Source: Butyrivibrio sp. XPD2002 (GTDB lineage: Bacteria; Bacillota; Clostridia; Lachnospirales; Lachnospiraceae). From it: a stretch of DNA of 64,000 nucleotides. Below the pieces are notes generated by a model. That model saw only the letters and a program-made list of their open reading frames with translations, had not been told where the DNA came from and did not search any database. The DNA is taken from NCBI RefSeq assembly GCF_000423945.1, contig NZ_KE384116.1, positions 130,879 through 194,878 of the forward strand. The letters are read 5' to 3'. Both the position numbers and the translations under genes were made by a program. Positions within the stretch are counted from its first letter, which is position 1. Each line of letters starts with the position of its first letter. Positions 25,190-34,141 of the stretch are shown piece after piece.

Positions 25190-28100
25190 ATGGAAAAAAA
25201 CAGATTGCATCCTAGTGGTACTGGTAAAAATGTACGTATGAGTTTCCAGCGCCAGAAGGAAGTCCTGGAGATGCCGAACCTGATTGAAGTTCAGAAGAAC
25301 TCCTATCAATGGTTTCTTGACGAGGGTCTTAAAGAGGTCTTTAACGATATCTCTCCTATTGAGGATTACAGCGGTAAGCTGAGTCTTGAGTTTGTTGATT
25401 TTAAGCTTTGCGAAGATGAGATCGACAAGAACAAGAATACAATCGAGAAATGTAAAGAGAGAGATGCGACCTTCGCAGCACCTCTTAAGGTTATGGTTCG
25501 CCTTAATAATAAAGAGAGCGGAGAGATTGCTGAGCATGAGATTTTCATGGGTGATCTTCCTCTTATGACTGCAACCGGAACATTTGTTATCAACGGCGCG
25601 GAGCGAGTTATCGTCAGCCAGTTGGTTCGTTCCCCCGGTATCTATTATGATATAACTCGTGATAAGATCGGTAAGAAGCTGATCGCATGCACTGTTATTC
25701 CTAACCGTGGTGCATGGCTCGAGTATGAGACAGATTCATATGACGTATTCTATGTACGTGTTGACAGAACCAGAAAGGTACCTGTAACTGTACTTATTCG
25801 TGCACTTGGAATCGGTTCTAATGAAGAAATCGTTGACCTGTTTGGTGATGAGCCCAAGATCCAGGCTAGTTTTACTAAGGATCCCTCAACTGATTACCAG
25901 AGTGGTCTTCTTGAATTATACAAAAAGATTCGTCCCGGCGAACCTCTCAGCGTAGAGAGCGCAGAGAGCCTTATTACTGCTATGTTCTTCGATGCAAGAA
26001 GATATGATCTTGCTAAGGTTGGACGTTATAAGTTCAATAAGAAGCTTCACTTTAAGAACAGAATTAATAAGCAGATCCTTGCAGAGGACGTTATCGATGA
26101 GAACACAGGCGAGATGATCGCAGCAGCAGGCACTAAGGTTGACCGTGCACTTGCTACTGAGATTCAGAACGCTGGTATTCCTTATGTTCTTATTCAGGGT
26201 GAGGAGCGTAATATCAAGGTTCTTTCTAATATGATGGTTGATATTACAAGCTTCATCGATTGCAATCCTGAGGAACTTGGAATTACTGAGGATGTTTACT
26301 ATCCTGCACTCAGAGATATCCTTACAGAGTGTGCTGATAAGGATCCTGAGAGCCTTGCTGATGTTATCAGAAAGAATGTAAACGAGCTTATTCCCAAGCA
26401 CATTACTAAGGAAGATATTCTTGCTTCCATTAACTATAATATGCATCTTGAGTATGGTATCGGACATGATGACGATATCGATCACCTTGGAAACCGTCGT
26501 ATCCGCTGCGTTGGTGAGCTTTTACAGAACCAGTACAGAATCGGTCTTTCAAGACTTGAGAGAGTTGTTCGTGAGAGAATGACAACACATGATGCTGATG
26601 AGATCTCTGCTCAGAGCCTTATCAACATTAAGCCTGTACAGGCTGCTGTTAAGGAGTTCTTCGGATCTTCACAGCTGTCACAGTTCATGGATCAGAATAA
26701 CCCTCTTGGTGAGCTTACTCATAAGCGTCGTCTTTCAGCACTTGGTCCTGGTGGTCTTTCACGAGACAGAGCCGGATTCGAGGTTCGAGACGTACATTAT
26801 ACTCACTATGGACGCATGTGCCCTATCGAGACTCCTGAAGGTCCTAACATCGGACTTATCAACTCACTTGCAAGCTATGCAAGAGTTAACCAGTATGGTT
26901 TCGTAGAGGCTCCTTATCGTAAGGTAGATCGCACAGATCCTCAGAACCCTCGCGTAACTGATGAGGTTGAGTATCTTACAGCGGATGAAGAAGATAATTA
27001 CCATGTAGCTCAGGCTAATACACCTCTTGATGAGCAGGGATATTTCAAGAAGAACAATGCTTCCGGTCGTTACAGAGAAGAGACTTCCGAGTATCCTAAG
27101 ACCATGTTCGAGTACATGGACGTATCACCGAGAATGGTATTCTCAGTTGCTACAGCACTTATTCCTTTCCTTGAGAACGACGATGCTAACCGTGCTCTTA
27201 TGGGATCAAACATGCAGCGTCAGGCAGTGCCGCTTCTTACAACAGAGGCTCCTGCAGTAGGAACAGGTATGGAGCACAAGGCAGCTGTTGACTCAGGTGT
27301 TTGTGTTGTTGCCAAGAAGGATGGTGTTATCGATTTCGTAGATAGCAAACTTATCCAGATGACATACGATGATGGTGAGAAGGAAGAGTATCACCTCATT
27401 AAGTTCCAGAGAAGTAACCAGAGTAACTGCTATAACCAGAGACCTATCGTCTTCAAGGGCGATCATGTTAAGGCTGGCGATGTTATCGCTGATGGTCCTT
27501 CAACATACATGGGTGAGCTTGGTCTTGGCAAGAACCCTCTTATCGGATTCATGACCTGGGAAGGTTATAACTACGAGGATGCTGTACTTCTCAGCGAGAG
27601 ACTTGTTCGTGACGATGTCTTCACTTCTATTCATATTGAAGAGTACGAGGCAGAGGCACGTGAGACAAAGCTCGGACCTGAAGAGATCACAAGAGACGTT
27701 CCCGGTGTTGGTGACGAAGCTCTTAAGGACCTTGACGATCGCGGAATCATCCGTATCGGTGCAGAGGTTCGTGCAGGTGATATTCTTGTTGGTAAGGTTA
27801 CTCCTAAGGGAGAGACAGAGCTTACAGCTGAAGAGAGACTCCTTCGTGCTATTTTCGGTGAAAAGGCACGTGAGGTTCGTGATACATCACTTAAGGTTCC
27901 TCACGGTGAGTATGGTATCGTTGTTGATGCCAAGGTATTCACAAGAGAGAACGGCGATGAGCTTAGCCCCGGTGTAAACCAGGCAGTTCGTATTTACATT
28001 GCACAGAAGAGAAAGATTTCAGTCGGCGATAAGATGGCTGGTCGTCACGGTAACAAGGGTGTCGTTTCCCGTGTACTTCCTATAGAAGATATGCCGTACC

Positions 28101-29050
28101 TGCCTAACGGTCGTCCTCTTGATATCGTACTTAATCCTCTGGGCGTGCCTTCTCGTATGAATATCGGACAGGTCCTTGAGATTCACCTTTCACTTGCTGC
28201 TAAGGCTCTTGGATTTAACATCGCTACACCTATTTTCGACGGTGCTAACGAGAAAGATATTCAGGCAACTCTTACTATGGCTAACGACTATGTAAACAGT
28301 ACATGGGAAGAGTTTGAAGAGAAATATAAAGACAGCGTAGATCCCGATATCATGAAGTACCTTTATGATAACAGAGATCACAGAGAGCTTTGGAAGGGTG
28401 TTCCGATCCACACTGATGGTAAGGTTCAGCTTAGAGATGGTCGTACAGGTATTCCTTTCGATTCACCGACCACTATCGGACACATGCATTACCTGAAGCT
28501 CCATCACCTTGTTGATGATAAGATCCATGCACGTTCAACCGGCCCTTACTCATTGGTTACACAGCAGCCTCTTGGTGGTAAGGCACAGTTCGGTGGACAG
28601 CGTTTCGGAGAGATGGAAGTTTGGGCTCTTGAGGCTTATGGTGCAGCTTACACACTGCAGGAGATTCTGACAGTTAAGTCTGATGATGTTGTAGGACGTG
28701 TTAAGACATACGAAGCAATCATCAAGGGCGATAATATTCCTGAACCCGGAGTACCTGAATCCTTCAAGGTTCTTCTGAAGGAGCTCCAGTCACTTGGTCT
28801 GGATGTACGTGTACTTCGTGAGGATAATACCGAAGTTGAGATCATGGAGTCGGTTGATTACAGTGATTCTGACTACCGCTATGAAATTGAAGGTGAGGTA
28901 AACCGCGATATCGATCGTGAGAACCTTGCAGAGAATGGTTATCAGACACAGGCTTTCGATGAAGATGGCGAGCTTGTGACTGAGGATGACGAAGCAGCAT
29001 ACGAGGAAGAAGAGTTTGATGCTGCAGATGGTCTTGATGACAACTTTTAA
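25190..29050 (+). CDS. rpoB: DNA-directed RNA polymerase beta subunit
   Basis: The large catalytic subunit, 1286 residues from the chosen ATG. GGGGTG at 25177-25182 is well spaced for 25190, while an in-frame ATG at 25184 would be too close. The rifampicin-binding region reads GSSQLSQFMDQNNPLGEL then THKRRLSALGPGGLSRDRAG, with the residues whose change gives resistance all in the sensitive form. The Lys-containing active-site region DKMAGRHGNKGVVS is present. The C-terminus carries an acidic tail of about 60 residues, a common Firmicute feature. rpoC follows after 52 bases. Confidence 0.98.
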   Translation: MEKNRLHPSGTGKNVRMSFQRQKEVLEMPNLIEVQKNSYQWFLDEGLKEVFNDISPIEDYSGKLSLEFVDFKLCEDEIDKNKNTIEKCKERDATFAAPLKVMVRLNNKESGEIAEHEIFMGDLPLMTATGTFVINGAERVIVSQLVRSPGIYYDITRDKIGKKLIACTVIPNRGAWLEYETDSYDVFYVRVDRTRKVPVTVLIRALGIGSNEEIVDLFGDEPKIQASFTKDPSTDYQSGLLELYKKIRPGEPLSVESAESLITAMFFDARRYDLAKVGRYKFNKKLHFKNRINKQILAEDVIDENTGEMIAAAGTKVDRALATEIQNAGIPYVLIQGEERNIKVLSNMMVDITSFIDCNPEELGITEDVYYPALRDILTECADKDPESLADVIRKNVNELIPKHITKEDILASINYNMHLEYGIGHDDDIDHLGNRRIRCVGELLQNQYRIGLSRLERVVRERMTTHDADEISAQSLINIKPVQAAVKEFFGSSQLSQFMDQNNPLGELTHKRRLSALGPGGLSRDRAGFEVRDVHYTHYGRMCPIETPEGPNIGLINSLASYARVNQYGFVEAPYRKVDRTDPQNPRVTDEVEYLTADEEDNYHVAQANTPLDEQGYFKKNNASGRYREETSEYPKTMFEYMDVSPRMVFSVATALIPFLENDDANRALMGSNMQRQAVPLLTTEAPAVGTGMEHKAAVDSGVCVVAKKDGVIDFVDSKLIQMTYDDGEKEEYHLIKFQRSNQSNCYNQRPIVFKGDHVKAGDVIADGPSTYMGELGLGKNPLIGFMTWEGYNYEDAVLLSERLVRDDVFTSIHIEEYEAEARETKLGPEEITRDVPGVGDEALKDLDDRGIIRIGAEVRAGDILVGKVTPKGETELTAEERLLRAIFGEKAREVRDTSLKVPHGEYGIVVDAKVFTRENGDELSPGVNQAVRIYIAQKRKISVGDKMAGRHGNKGVVSRVLPIEDMPYLPNGRPLDIVLNPLGVPSRMNIGQVLEIHLSLAAKALGFNIATPIFDGANEKDIQATLTMANDYVNSTWEEFEEKYKDSVDPDIMKYLYDNRDHRELWKGVPIHTDGKVQLRDGRTGIPFDSPTTIGHMHYLKLHHLVDDKIHARSTGPYSLVTQQPLGGKAQFGGQRFGEMEVWALEAYGAAYTLQEILTVKSDDVVGRVKTYEAIIKGDNIPEPGVPESFKVLLKELQSLGLDVRVLREDNTEVEIMESVDYSDSDYRYEIEGEVNRDIDRENLAENGYQTQAFDEDGELVTEDDEAAYEEEEFDAADGLDDNF

Positions 29051-29102
29051 TTTGCGGTAATTAGTAACTGCAACCATGTAAACAACAGAAAAGAGGTTAC
29101 GA

Positions 29103-32100
29103 ATGTCTGATTCTACAATGAATAAAGCAATAAACGAAGCTTCCAGCGGAAGAACTTCATCAGCACCGACATATCAGCCGATGACATTTGATGCTATAAA
29201 GATTGGTCTCGCTTCTCCTGAGAAGATCAGAGAGTGGTCACATGGCGAAGTTTTAAAGCCTGAGACAATCAACTATCGTACACTTAAACCCGAGAGAGAC
29301 GGTCTGTTCTGTGAGAAGATTTTTGGACCCACAAAGGACTGGGAATGTCACTGTGGTAAGTACAAGAAGATTCGTTACAGAGGCGTAATCTGCGACCGTT
29401 GCGGCGTTGAGGTAACAAAGAGCAGTGTTCGTCGTGAGCGTATGGGTCACATCGAGCTTGCAGCACCTGTATCACACATCTGGTATTTCAAGGGTATTCC
29501 CAGCCGTATGGGACTTATCCTTGACCTTTCACCCAGAGTACTTGAGAAGGTTCTGTACTTTGCTTCATATATAGTGCTTGATCCCGGTGAAACAAACCTG
29601 GAGTATAAGCAGGTACTTTCTGAGAAGGAGTACCAGGATGCACGCGAGGAGTGGGGCGGAAAGTTCCGTGCCGGAATCGGTGCTGAGGCTGTAAAAGAGC
29701 TCCTTATGAGCATTGATCTTGAAGCTGAATATCAGGAACTCAAGGAAGGTCTTGATACTTCAAGCGGACAGAAGAAGCAGCGTATCATCAAGAGACTCGA
29801 GGTTGTTGAGTCTTTCCGTGAGTCAGGAAATGATCCTTCATGGATGGTACTTGATTGCATTCCGGTAATTCCTCCGGATCTTCGTCCTATGGTACAGCTT
29901 GACGGTGGACGTTTTGCTACATCAGATCTTAACGATCTTTACCGTCGTATAATTAACAGAAATAATCGTCTTAAGAGACTTCTTGATCTTGGAGCTCCGG
30001 ACATCATCGTTCGAAACGAGAAGCGTATGCTCCAGGAAGCAGTAGATGCTCTTATTGATAACGGAAGACGTGGAAGACCTGTTACAGGCCCCGGAAACCG
30101 TGCACTTAAATCACTTTCAGACATGCTTAAAGGTAAGGGCGGTCGTTTCCGTCAGAACCTTCTTGGTAAGCGTGTTGACTATTCAGGACGTTCAGTTATC
30201 GTCGTAGGTCCTGAGCTTAAGATTTACCAGTGTGGACTTCCTAAGGAAATGGCTATCGAGCTTTTCAAGCCCTTCGTTATGAAGGAACTTGTTTCCAGAG
30301 GAATCTCACAGAATATTAAGAATGCTAAGAAGCTTGTTGAGAGACTTGATGAGCAGGTATGGGACGTTCTCGAGGACGTTATCAAAGAGCATCCCGTTAT
30401 GCTTAACCGTGCTCCCACGCTTCACAGACTTGGTATCCAGGCATTTGAGCCCATCCTTGTAGAAGGTAAGGCTATTAAGCTTCATCCGCTTGTATGTACA
30501 CCTTTCAACGCGGACTTCGATGGAGACCAGATGGCTGTACACCTTCCTCTGTCAGTAGAGGCACAGGCAGAGAGCAGATTCCTTATGCTTGCTCCTAACA
30601 ACCTGCTTAAGCCTTCAGACGGTGGCCCTGTTAACGTTCCTACACAGGATATGGTACTTGGTATCTACTATCTTACTCAGGAGCGCGAGGGTGCTAAGGG
30701 AGAAGGTAAGTTCTTCAAGAGCATTGACGAAGCAATCCTTGCTTATGAGAATGATTACATCACTCTTCAGTCAAAGATTAAGATCCGTGTAGAGCGTAAG
30801 GATGAGAACGGTGAGGATATTTCAGGTGTCGTTGAGTCAACACTCGGAAGATTCCTGTTCAACGAGTTCATTCCTCAGGATCTTGGATTTGTAGATCGCT
30901 CTGTACCGGAGAACAAGTTCAATCTTGAGATCGACTTCATGGTTGGTAAGAAGCAGCTGAAGAAGATCGTTACAAACATGATCAATACTCATGGTACATT
31001 TGCAACAGCAGAGGTACTTGATAAGATTAAGTCAACAGGTTATCACTACTCAACAAGAGCTGCTATGACAGTTTCAATCGCTGATATGACAGTTCCTCCG
31101 CAGAAGCAGGAGATGCTTGAAAAAGCTCAGGCAGTTGTTGATGAGATCGCAGTTAACTACCGCCGTGGTCTTATGACAGACGAAGAGCGTTATCGTCTTG
31201 TTGTTGAGACATGGATGGAGACAGATAAACAGCTTACAGAAGTTCTTCTTAAGGGACTTGATAAGTACAACAACATCCACATGATGGCAGATTCCGGTGC
31301 CCGTGGTAGTGATCAGCAGATCAAGCAGCTGGCCGGTATGCGTGGACTTATGGCTGATACAACAGGTCGTACAATCGAACTTCCTATCAAGTCAAACTTC
31401 CGTGAAGGTCTTGACGTTCTGGAGTATTTCATGTCAGCGCATGGTGCTCGTAAGGGTCTGTCCGATACAGCTCTTCGTACAGCCGATTCCGGATACCTGA
31501 CACGTCGAATGGTTGACGTATCTCAGGAGCTTATCATCCGTGAGCTTGACTGTAGCGAAGGAAAGGCTACTATCCCCGGAATTACCGTTAAGGAATTCAA
31601 GGATGGTAAGGCAATGATCGAGCCTTTAGAGGATCGTATCACTGGAAGATATACATGTGAGGATATCAAGGACAAGGACGGCAACGTTATTGTTAAGAAG
31701 AATCACATCATCACACCCAGCCGTGCTAAGAGAGTTCTCAGCGAGGGTGTTAACAGTAAGGGTGAGCCGGTAACAGCAGTTAAGATCCGTACAATCCTTA
31801 CATGCCGTTCACACATCGGTATCTGTGCTAAGTGCTATGGTGCTAACATGGCAACAGGTGAGCCCGTACAGGTTGGTGAGACAGTTGGTATCATCGCTGC
31901 TCAGTCAATCGGTGAGCCTGGTACACAGCTTACCATGAGAACATTCCATACCGGTGGTGTTGCCGGTGGAGATATCACACAGGGTCTTCCCCGTGTCGAG
32001 GAGCTTTTTGAGGCAAGAAAGCCTAAGGGACTTGCCATTATTTCAGAGCTTGATGGTACAGCTACCATTAAGGATACAAAGAAGAAGCGCGAGGTTATCA

Positions 32101-32810
32101 TTACTAATGATGAGACCGGAGAGTCAAAGGCATATCTCATTCCTTACGGATCCAGAATCAAGGTTTTGGATAACGAACAGGTTGAGGCCGGTGATGAGCT
32201 TACAGAAGGTTCCGTAAATCCTCATGATCTTCTTAAGATCAAGGGTATCCGTGCAGTTCAGGATTATCTGCTCCGCGAGGTTCAGAGAGTTTATCGTCTG
32301 CAGGGTGTTGATATCTGCGATAAGCATATCGAGGTTATCGTTCGTCAGATGCTTAAGAAGGTTCGTATCGAGGAGAGTGGAGATACAAACTTCCTTCCCG
32401 GAACACTTGTTGATGTTCTTGATTTCGAGGACGACAACGAGAGACTTATAAGCGAAGGCAAAAAGCCCGCTGAAGGAAAGCAGGTAATTCTTGGTATTAC
32501 CAAGGCAGCTCTTGCTACTAACTCATTCCTTTCAGCTGCATCCTTCCAGGAGACAACAAAGGTTCTTACCGATGCTGCCATCAAGGGTAAGGTTGATCCG
32601 CTTATCGGACTTAAGGAAAATGTTATTATCGGTAAGCTGATTCCTGCAGGTACAGGTATGAAGCGTTATCGTAACACAGCTCTTAACACAGACGCTAACT
32701 TCAAGGATCTCGACAAGCTGATCCTCAAGAAGAATCTTGATGACGATGATTTCATCGATGAGCTTGATTCAGATTTAGACGAAGTAGTCGTTACTGATGA
32801 TGAGGAGTAA
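29103..32810 (+). CDS. rpoC: DNA-directed RNA polymerase beta' subunit
   Basis: The 1235-residue catalytic subunit. The N-terminal zinc-binding region has paired cysteines (CHCGKYKKIRYRGVICDRCG), the Mg-binding active-site loop reads NADFDGDQMAVHLPL, and the bridge-helix and trigger-loop region reads GLADTALRTADSGYLTRR-like (here GLSDTALRTADSGYLTRR). A second zinc cluster with CRSHIGICAKCYG is present. AAGAGG precedes the ATG. It is co-transcribed with rpoB. The L7Ae-like ribosomal gene found between rpoC and rpsL in many Firmicutes is absent here. Confidence 0.98.
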   Translation: MSDSTMNKAINEASSGRTSSAPTYQPMTFDAIKIGLASPEKIREWSHGEVLKPETINYRTLKPERDGLFCEKIFGPTKDWECHCGKYKKIRYRGVICDRCGVEVTKSSVRRERMGHIELAAPVSHIWYFKGIPSRMGLILDLSPRVLEKVLYFASYIVLDPGETNLEYKQVLSEKEYQDAREEWGGKFRAGIGAEAVKELLMSIDLEAEYQELKEGLDTSSGQKKQRIIKRLEVVESFRESGNDPSWMVLDCIPVIPPDLRPMVQLDGGRFATSDLNDLYRRIINRNNRLKRLLDLGAPDIIVRNEKRMLQEAVDALIDNGRRGRPVTGPGNRALKSLSDMLKGKGGRFRQNLLGKRVDYSGRSVIVVGPELKIYQCGLPKEMAIELFKPFVMKELVSRGISQNIKNAKKLVERLDEQVWDVLEDVIKEHPVMLNRAPTLHRLGIQAFEPILVEGKAIKLHPLVCTPFNADFDGDQMAVHLPLSVEAQAESRFLMLAPNNLLKPSDGGPVNVPTQDMVLGIYYLTQEREGAKGEGKFFKSIDEAILAYENDYITLQSKIKIRVERKDENGEDISGVVESTLGRFLFNEFIPQDLGFVDRSVPENKFNLEIDFMVGKKQLKKIVTNMINTHGTFATAEVLDKIKSTGYHYSTRAAMTVSIADMTVPPQKQEMLEKAQAVVDEIAVNYRRGLMTDEERYRLVVETWMETDKQLTEVLLKGLDKYNNIHMMADSGARGSDQQIKQLAGMRGLMADTTGRTIELPIKSNFREGLDVLEYFMSAHGARKGLSDTALRTADSGYLTRRMVDVSQELIIRELDCSEGKATIPGITVKEFKDGKAMIEPLEDRITGRYTCEDIKDKDGNVIVKKNHIITPSRAKRVLSEGVNSKGEPVTAVKIRTILTCRSHIGICAKCYGANMATGEPVQVGETVGIIAAQSIGEPGTQLTMRTFHTGGVAGGDITQGLPRVEELFEARKPKGLAIISELDGTATIKDTKKKREVIITNDETGESKAYLIPYGSRIKVLDNEQVEAGDELTEGSVNPHDLLKIKGIRAVQDYLLREVQRVYRLQGVDICDKHIEVIVRQMLKKVRIEESGDTNFLPGTLVDVLDFEDDNERLISEGKKPAEGKQVILGITKAALATNSFLSAASFQETTKVLTDAAIKGKVDPLIGLKENVIIGKLIPAGTGMKRYRNTALNTDANFKDLDKLILKKNLDDDDFIDELDSDLDEVVVTDDEE

Positions 32811-32866
32811 GACTTTTCGTAATTATGAAAAGTTCATAAAATAGTACGATTTTAAAACGATTGTGC

Positions 32867-32895
32867 TTGACAAGAAAATATTTAATACTTATACT
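32867..32895 (+). promoter_or_regulatory. str operon promoter (rpsL-rpsG-fusA)
   Basis: TTGACA (32867-32872), 17-base spacer, TATACT (32890-32895): the closest match to consensus in the window. Confidence 0.85.
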
Positions 32896-32909
32896 TAAAA
32901 ACTGTGCGA

Positions 32910-32943
32910 CAAGCGAGAGGGGATAGTGTGCCCCTTTCGCTTG
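32910..32943 (+). other. 13-bp leader hairpin near the start of the str operon transcript
   Basis: Bases 32910-32922 pair with 32931-32943 over 13 bp with one G-U pair. The stem begins about eight bases after the expected transcription start and has no T run, so it is a 5' stabilising or regulatory structure rather than a terminator. Confidence 0.65.
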
Positions 32944-33033
32944 ATGTATGTGTTGATTTTCAGATAGTTTCTATGTCAGAGAGCTGTCTGTTTATCATAT
33001 ATTGTTTTATCACTAAAATAGGAGGTAAAAGGA

Positions 33034-33453
33034 ATGCCAACATTTAACCAGTTAGTTCGTAAAGGCCGTCAGACTTCTGAGAAGAAGTCAACAGCTCCTG
33101 CGCTTCAGAAAGGATTCAATTCCCTTCATAAGAAGGCAATTGATACTGCTTCACCGCAGAAGAGAGGCGTATGCACAGCTGTTAAGACTGCTACACCTAA
33201 GAAGCCTAACTCAGCTCTTAGAAAGATCGCCAGAGTACGTCTTTCTAACGGTATCGAGGTAACAAGCTATATCCCCGGCGAAGGTCACAACCTTCAGGAG
33301 CATAGCGTTGTTCTCATCCGTGGTGGAAGAGTTAAGGACCTGCCTGGTACAAGATATCACATTATCCGTGGAACTCTTGACACAGCAGGTGTTGCAGACC
33401 GTAAGCAGGCTCGCTCCAAGTACGGCGCAAAGAGACCTAAGGCTGCAAAGTAA
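33034..33453 (+). CDS. rpsL: 30S ribosomal protein S12
   Basis: S12 sits at the decoding centre and affects accuracy. The 139-residue sequence contains TPKKPNSALRKIARVRLSNG and the second conserved loop SVVLIRGGRVKDLPGTRYH. The Lys residues altered in streptomycin resistance are unchanged, so the allele looks sensitive. GGAGG precedes the ATG. A leader of about 140 bases carries a hairpin. It is the first gene of the str operon. Confidence 0.98.
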   Translation: MPTFNQLVRKGRQTSEKKSTAPALQKGFNSLHKKAIDTASPQKRGVCTAVKTATPKKPNSALRKIARVRLSNGIEVTSYIPGEGHNLQEHSVVLIRGGRVKDLPGTRYHIIRGTLDTAGVADRKQARSKYGAKRPKAAK

Positions 33454-33617
33454 TTTAAGTAACTATCATAACAAGATCTAATTTTTTTAAGAGTGTTGGT
33501 GTTTCTTTTTCGTAATAAAAAGACCCGCACGTACACTAAAAATTAGTGAGTACCTATGATCTATAGTAAACAGATGAAGACTGACACTCATCTGCGATTC
33601 TAAAGGAGGGAAGAACC

Positions 33618-34088
33618 GTGCCGCGTAAAGGACATATTGTAAAACGTGACGTATTAGCGGATCCTTTATACGATAACAAGGTTGTAACAAAGCTTATCAA
33701 CACAGTTATGCTTGATGGTAAGAAGGGTGTTGCACAGAAGATCGTATATGGTGCATTCGCACAGGTAGAGGAGAAGGCTGGAAAGCCTGCTCTTGAAGTA
33801 TTCGAGGGTGCTATGAACAACATCATGCCCGCTCTCGAGGTAAAGGCTAGACGTATCGGTGGTGCTACATATCAGGTACCGATAGAGGTTCGTCCGGATA
33901 GACGTCAGGCCCTTGCACTTCGCTGGCTTGTAACATTTTCTCGTAACAGAGGCGAGAAGACCATGGTTGACAGACTTGCATCTGAGATTCTTGATGCATT
34001 CAACAACACTGGTGCATCTGTAAAGAGAAAAGAAGATATGCACAAGATGGCAGAAGCAAACAAGGCATTCTCACACTACAGATTCTAA
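33618..34088 (+). CDS. rpsG: 30S ribosomal protein S7
   Basis: S7 nucleates assembly of the 30S head. The 156-residue protein has the usual start PRKGHIVKRDVLADPLYDNK and the core ARRIGGATYQVPIEVRPDRR. It starts with GTG at 33618, supported by AAGGAGGG just upstream. The 164-base gap after rpsL is longer than usual for this pair and may hold an S7 or S12 control site, since S7 is the str operon repressor in other bacteria. Confidence 0.98.
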   Translation: MPRKGHIVKRDVLADPLYDNKVVTKLINTVMLDGKKGVAQKIVYGAFAQVEEKAGKPALEVFEGAMNNIMPALEVKARRIGGATYQVPIEVRPDRRQALALRWLVTFSRNRGEKTMVDRLASEILDAFNNTGASVKRKEDMHKMAEANKAFSHYRF

Positions 34089-34141
34089 TTTATTTAGTTT
34101 TTGGTGTAAGAAACGTCGATTATTATTAGGAGGATAAACCT

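Noticed and set aside
26640..26830. Rifampicin-resistant rpoB allele
   Set aside because: The cluster matches the sensitive sequence at the usual resistance positions.
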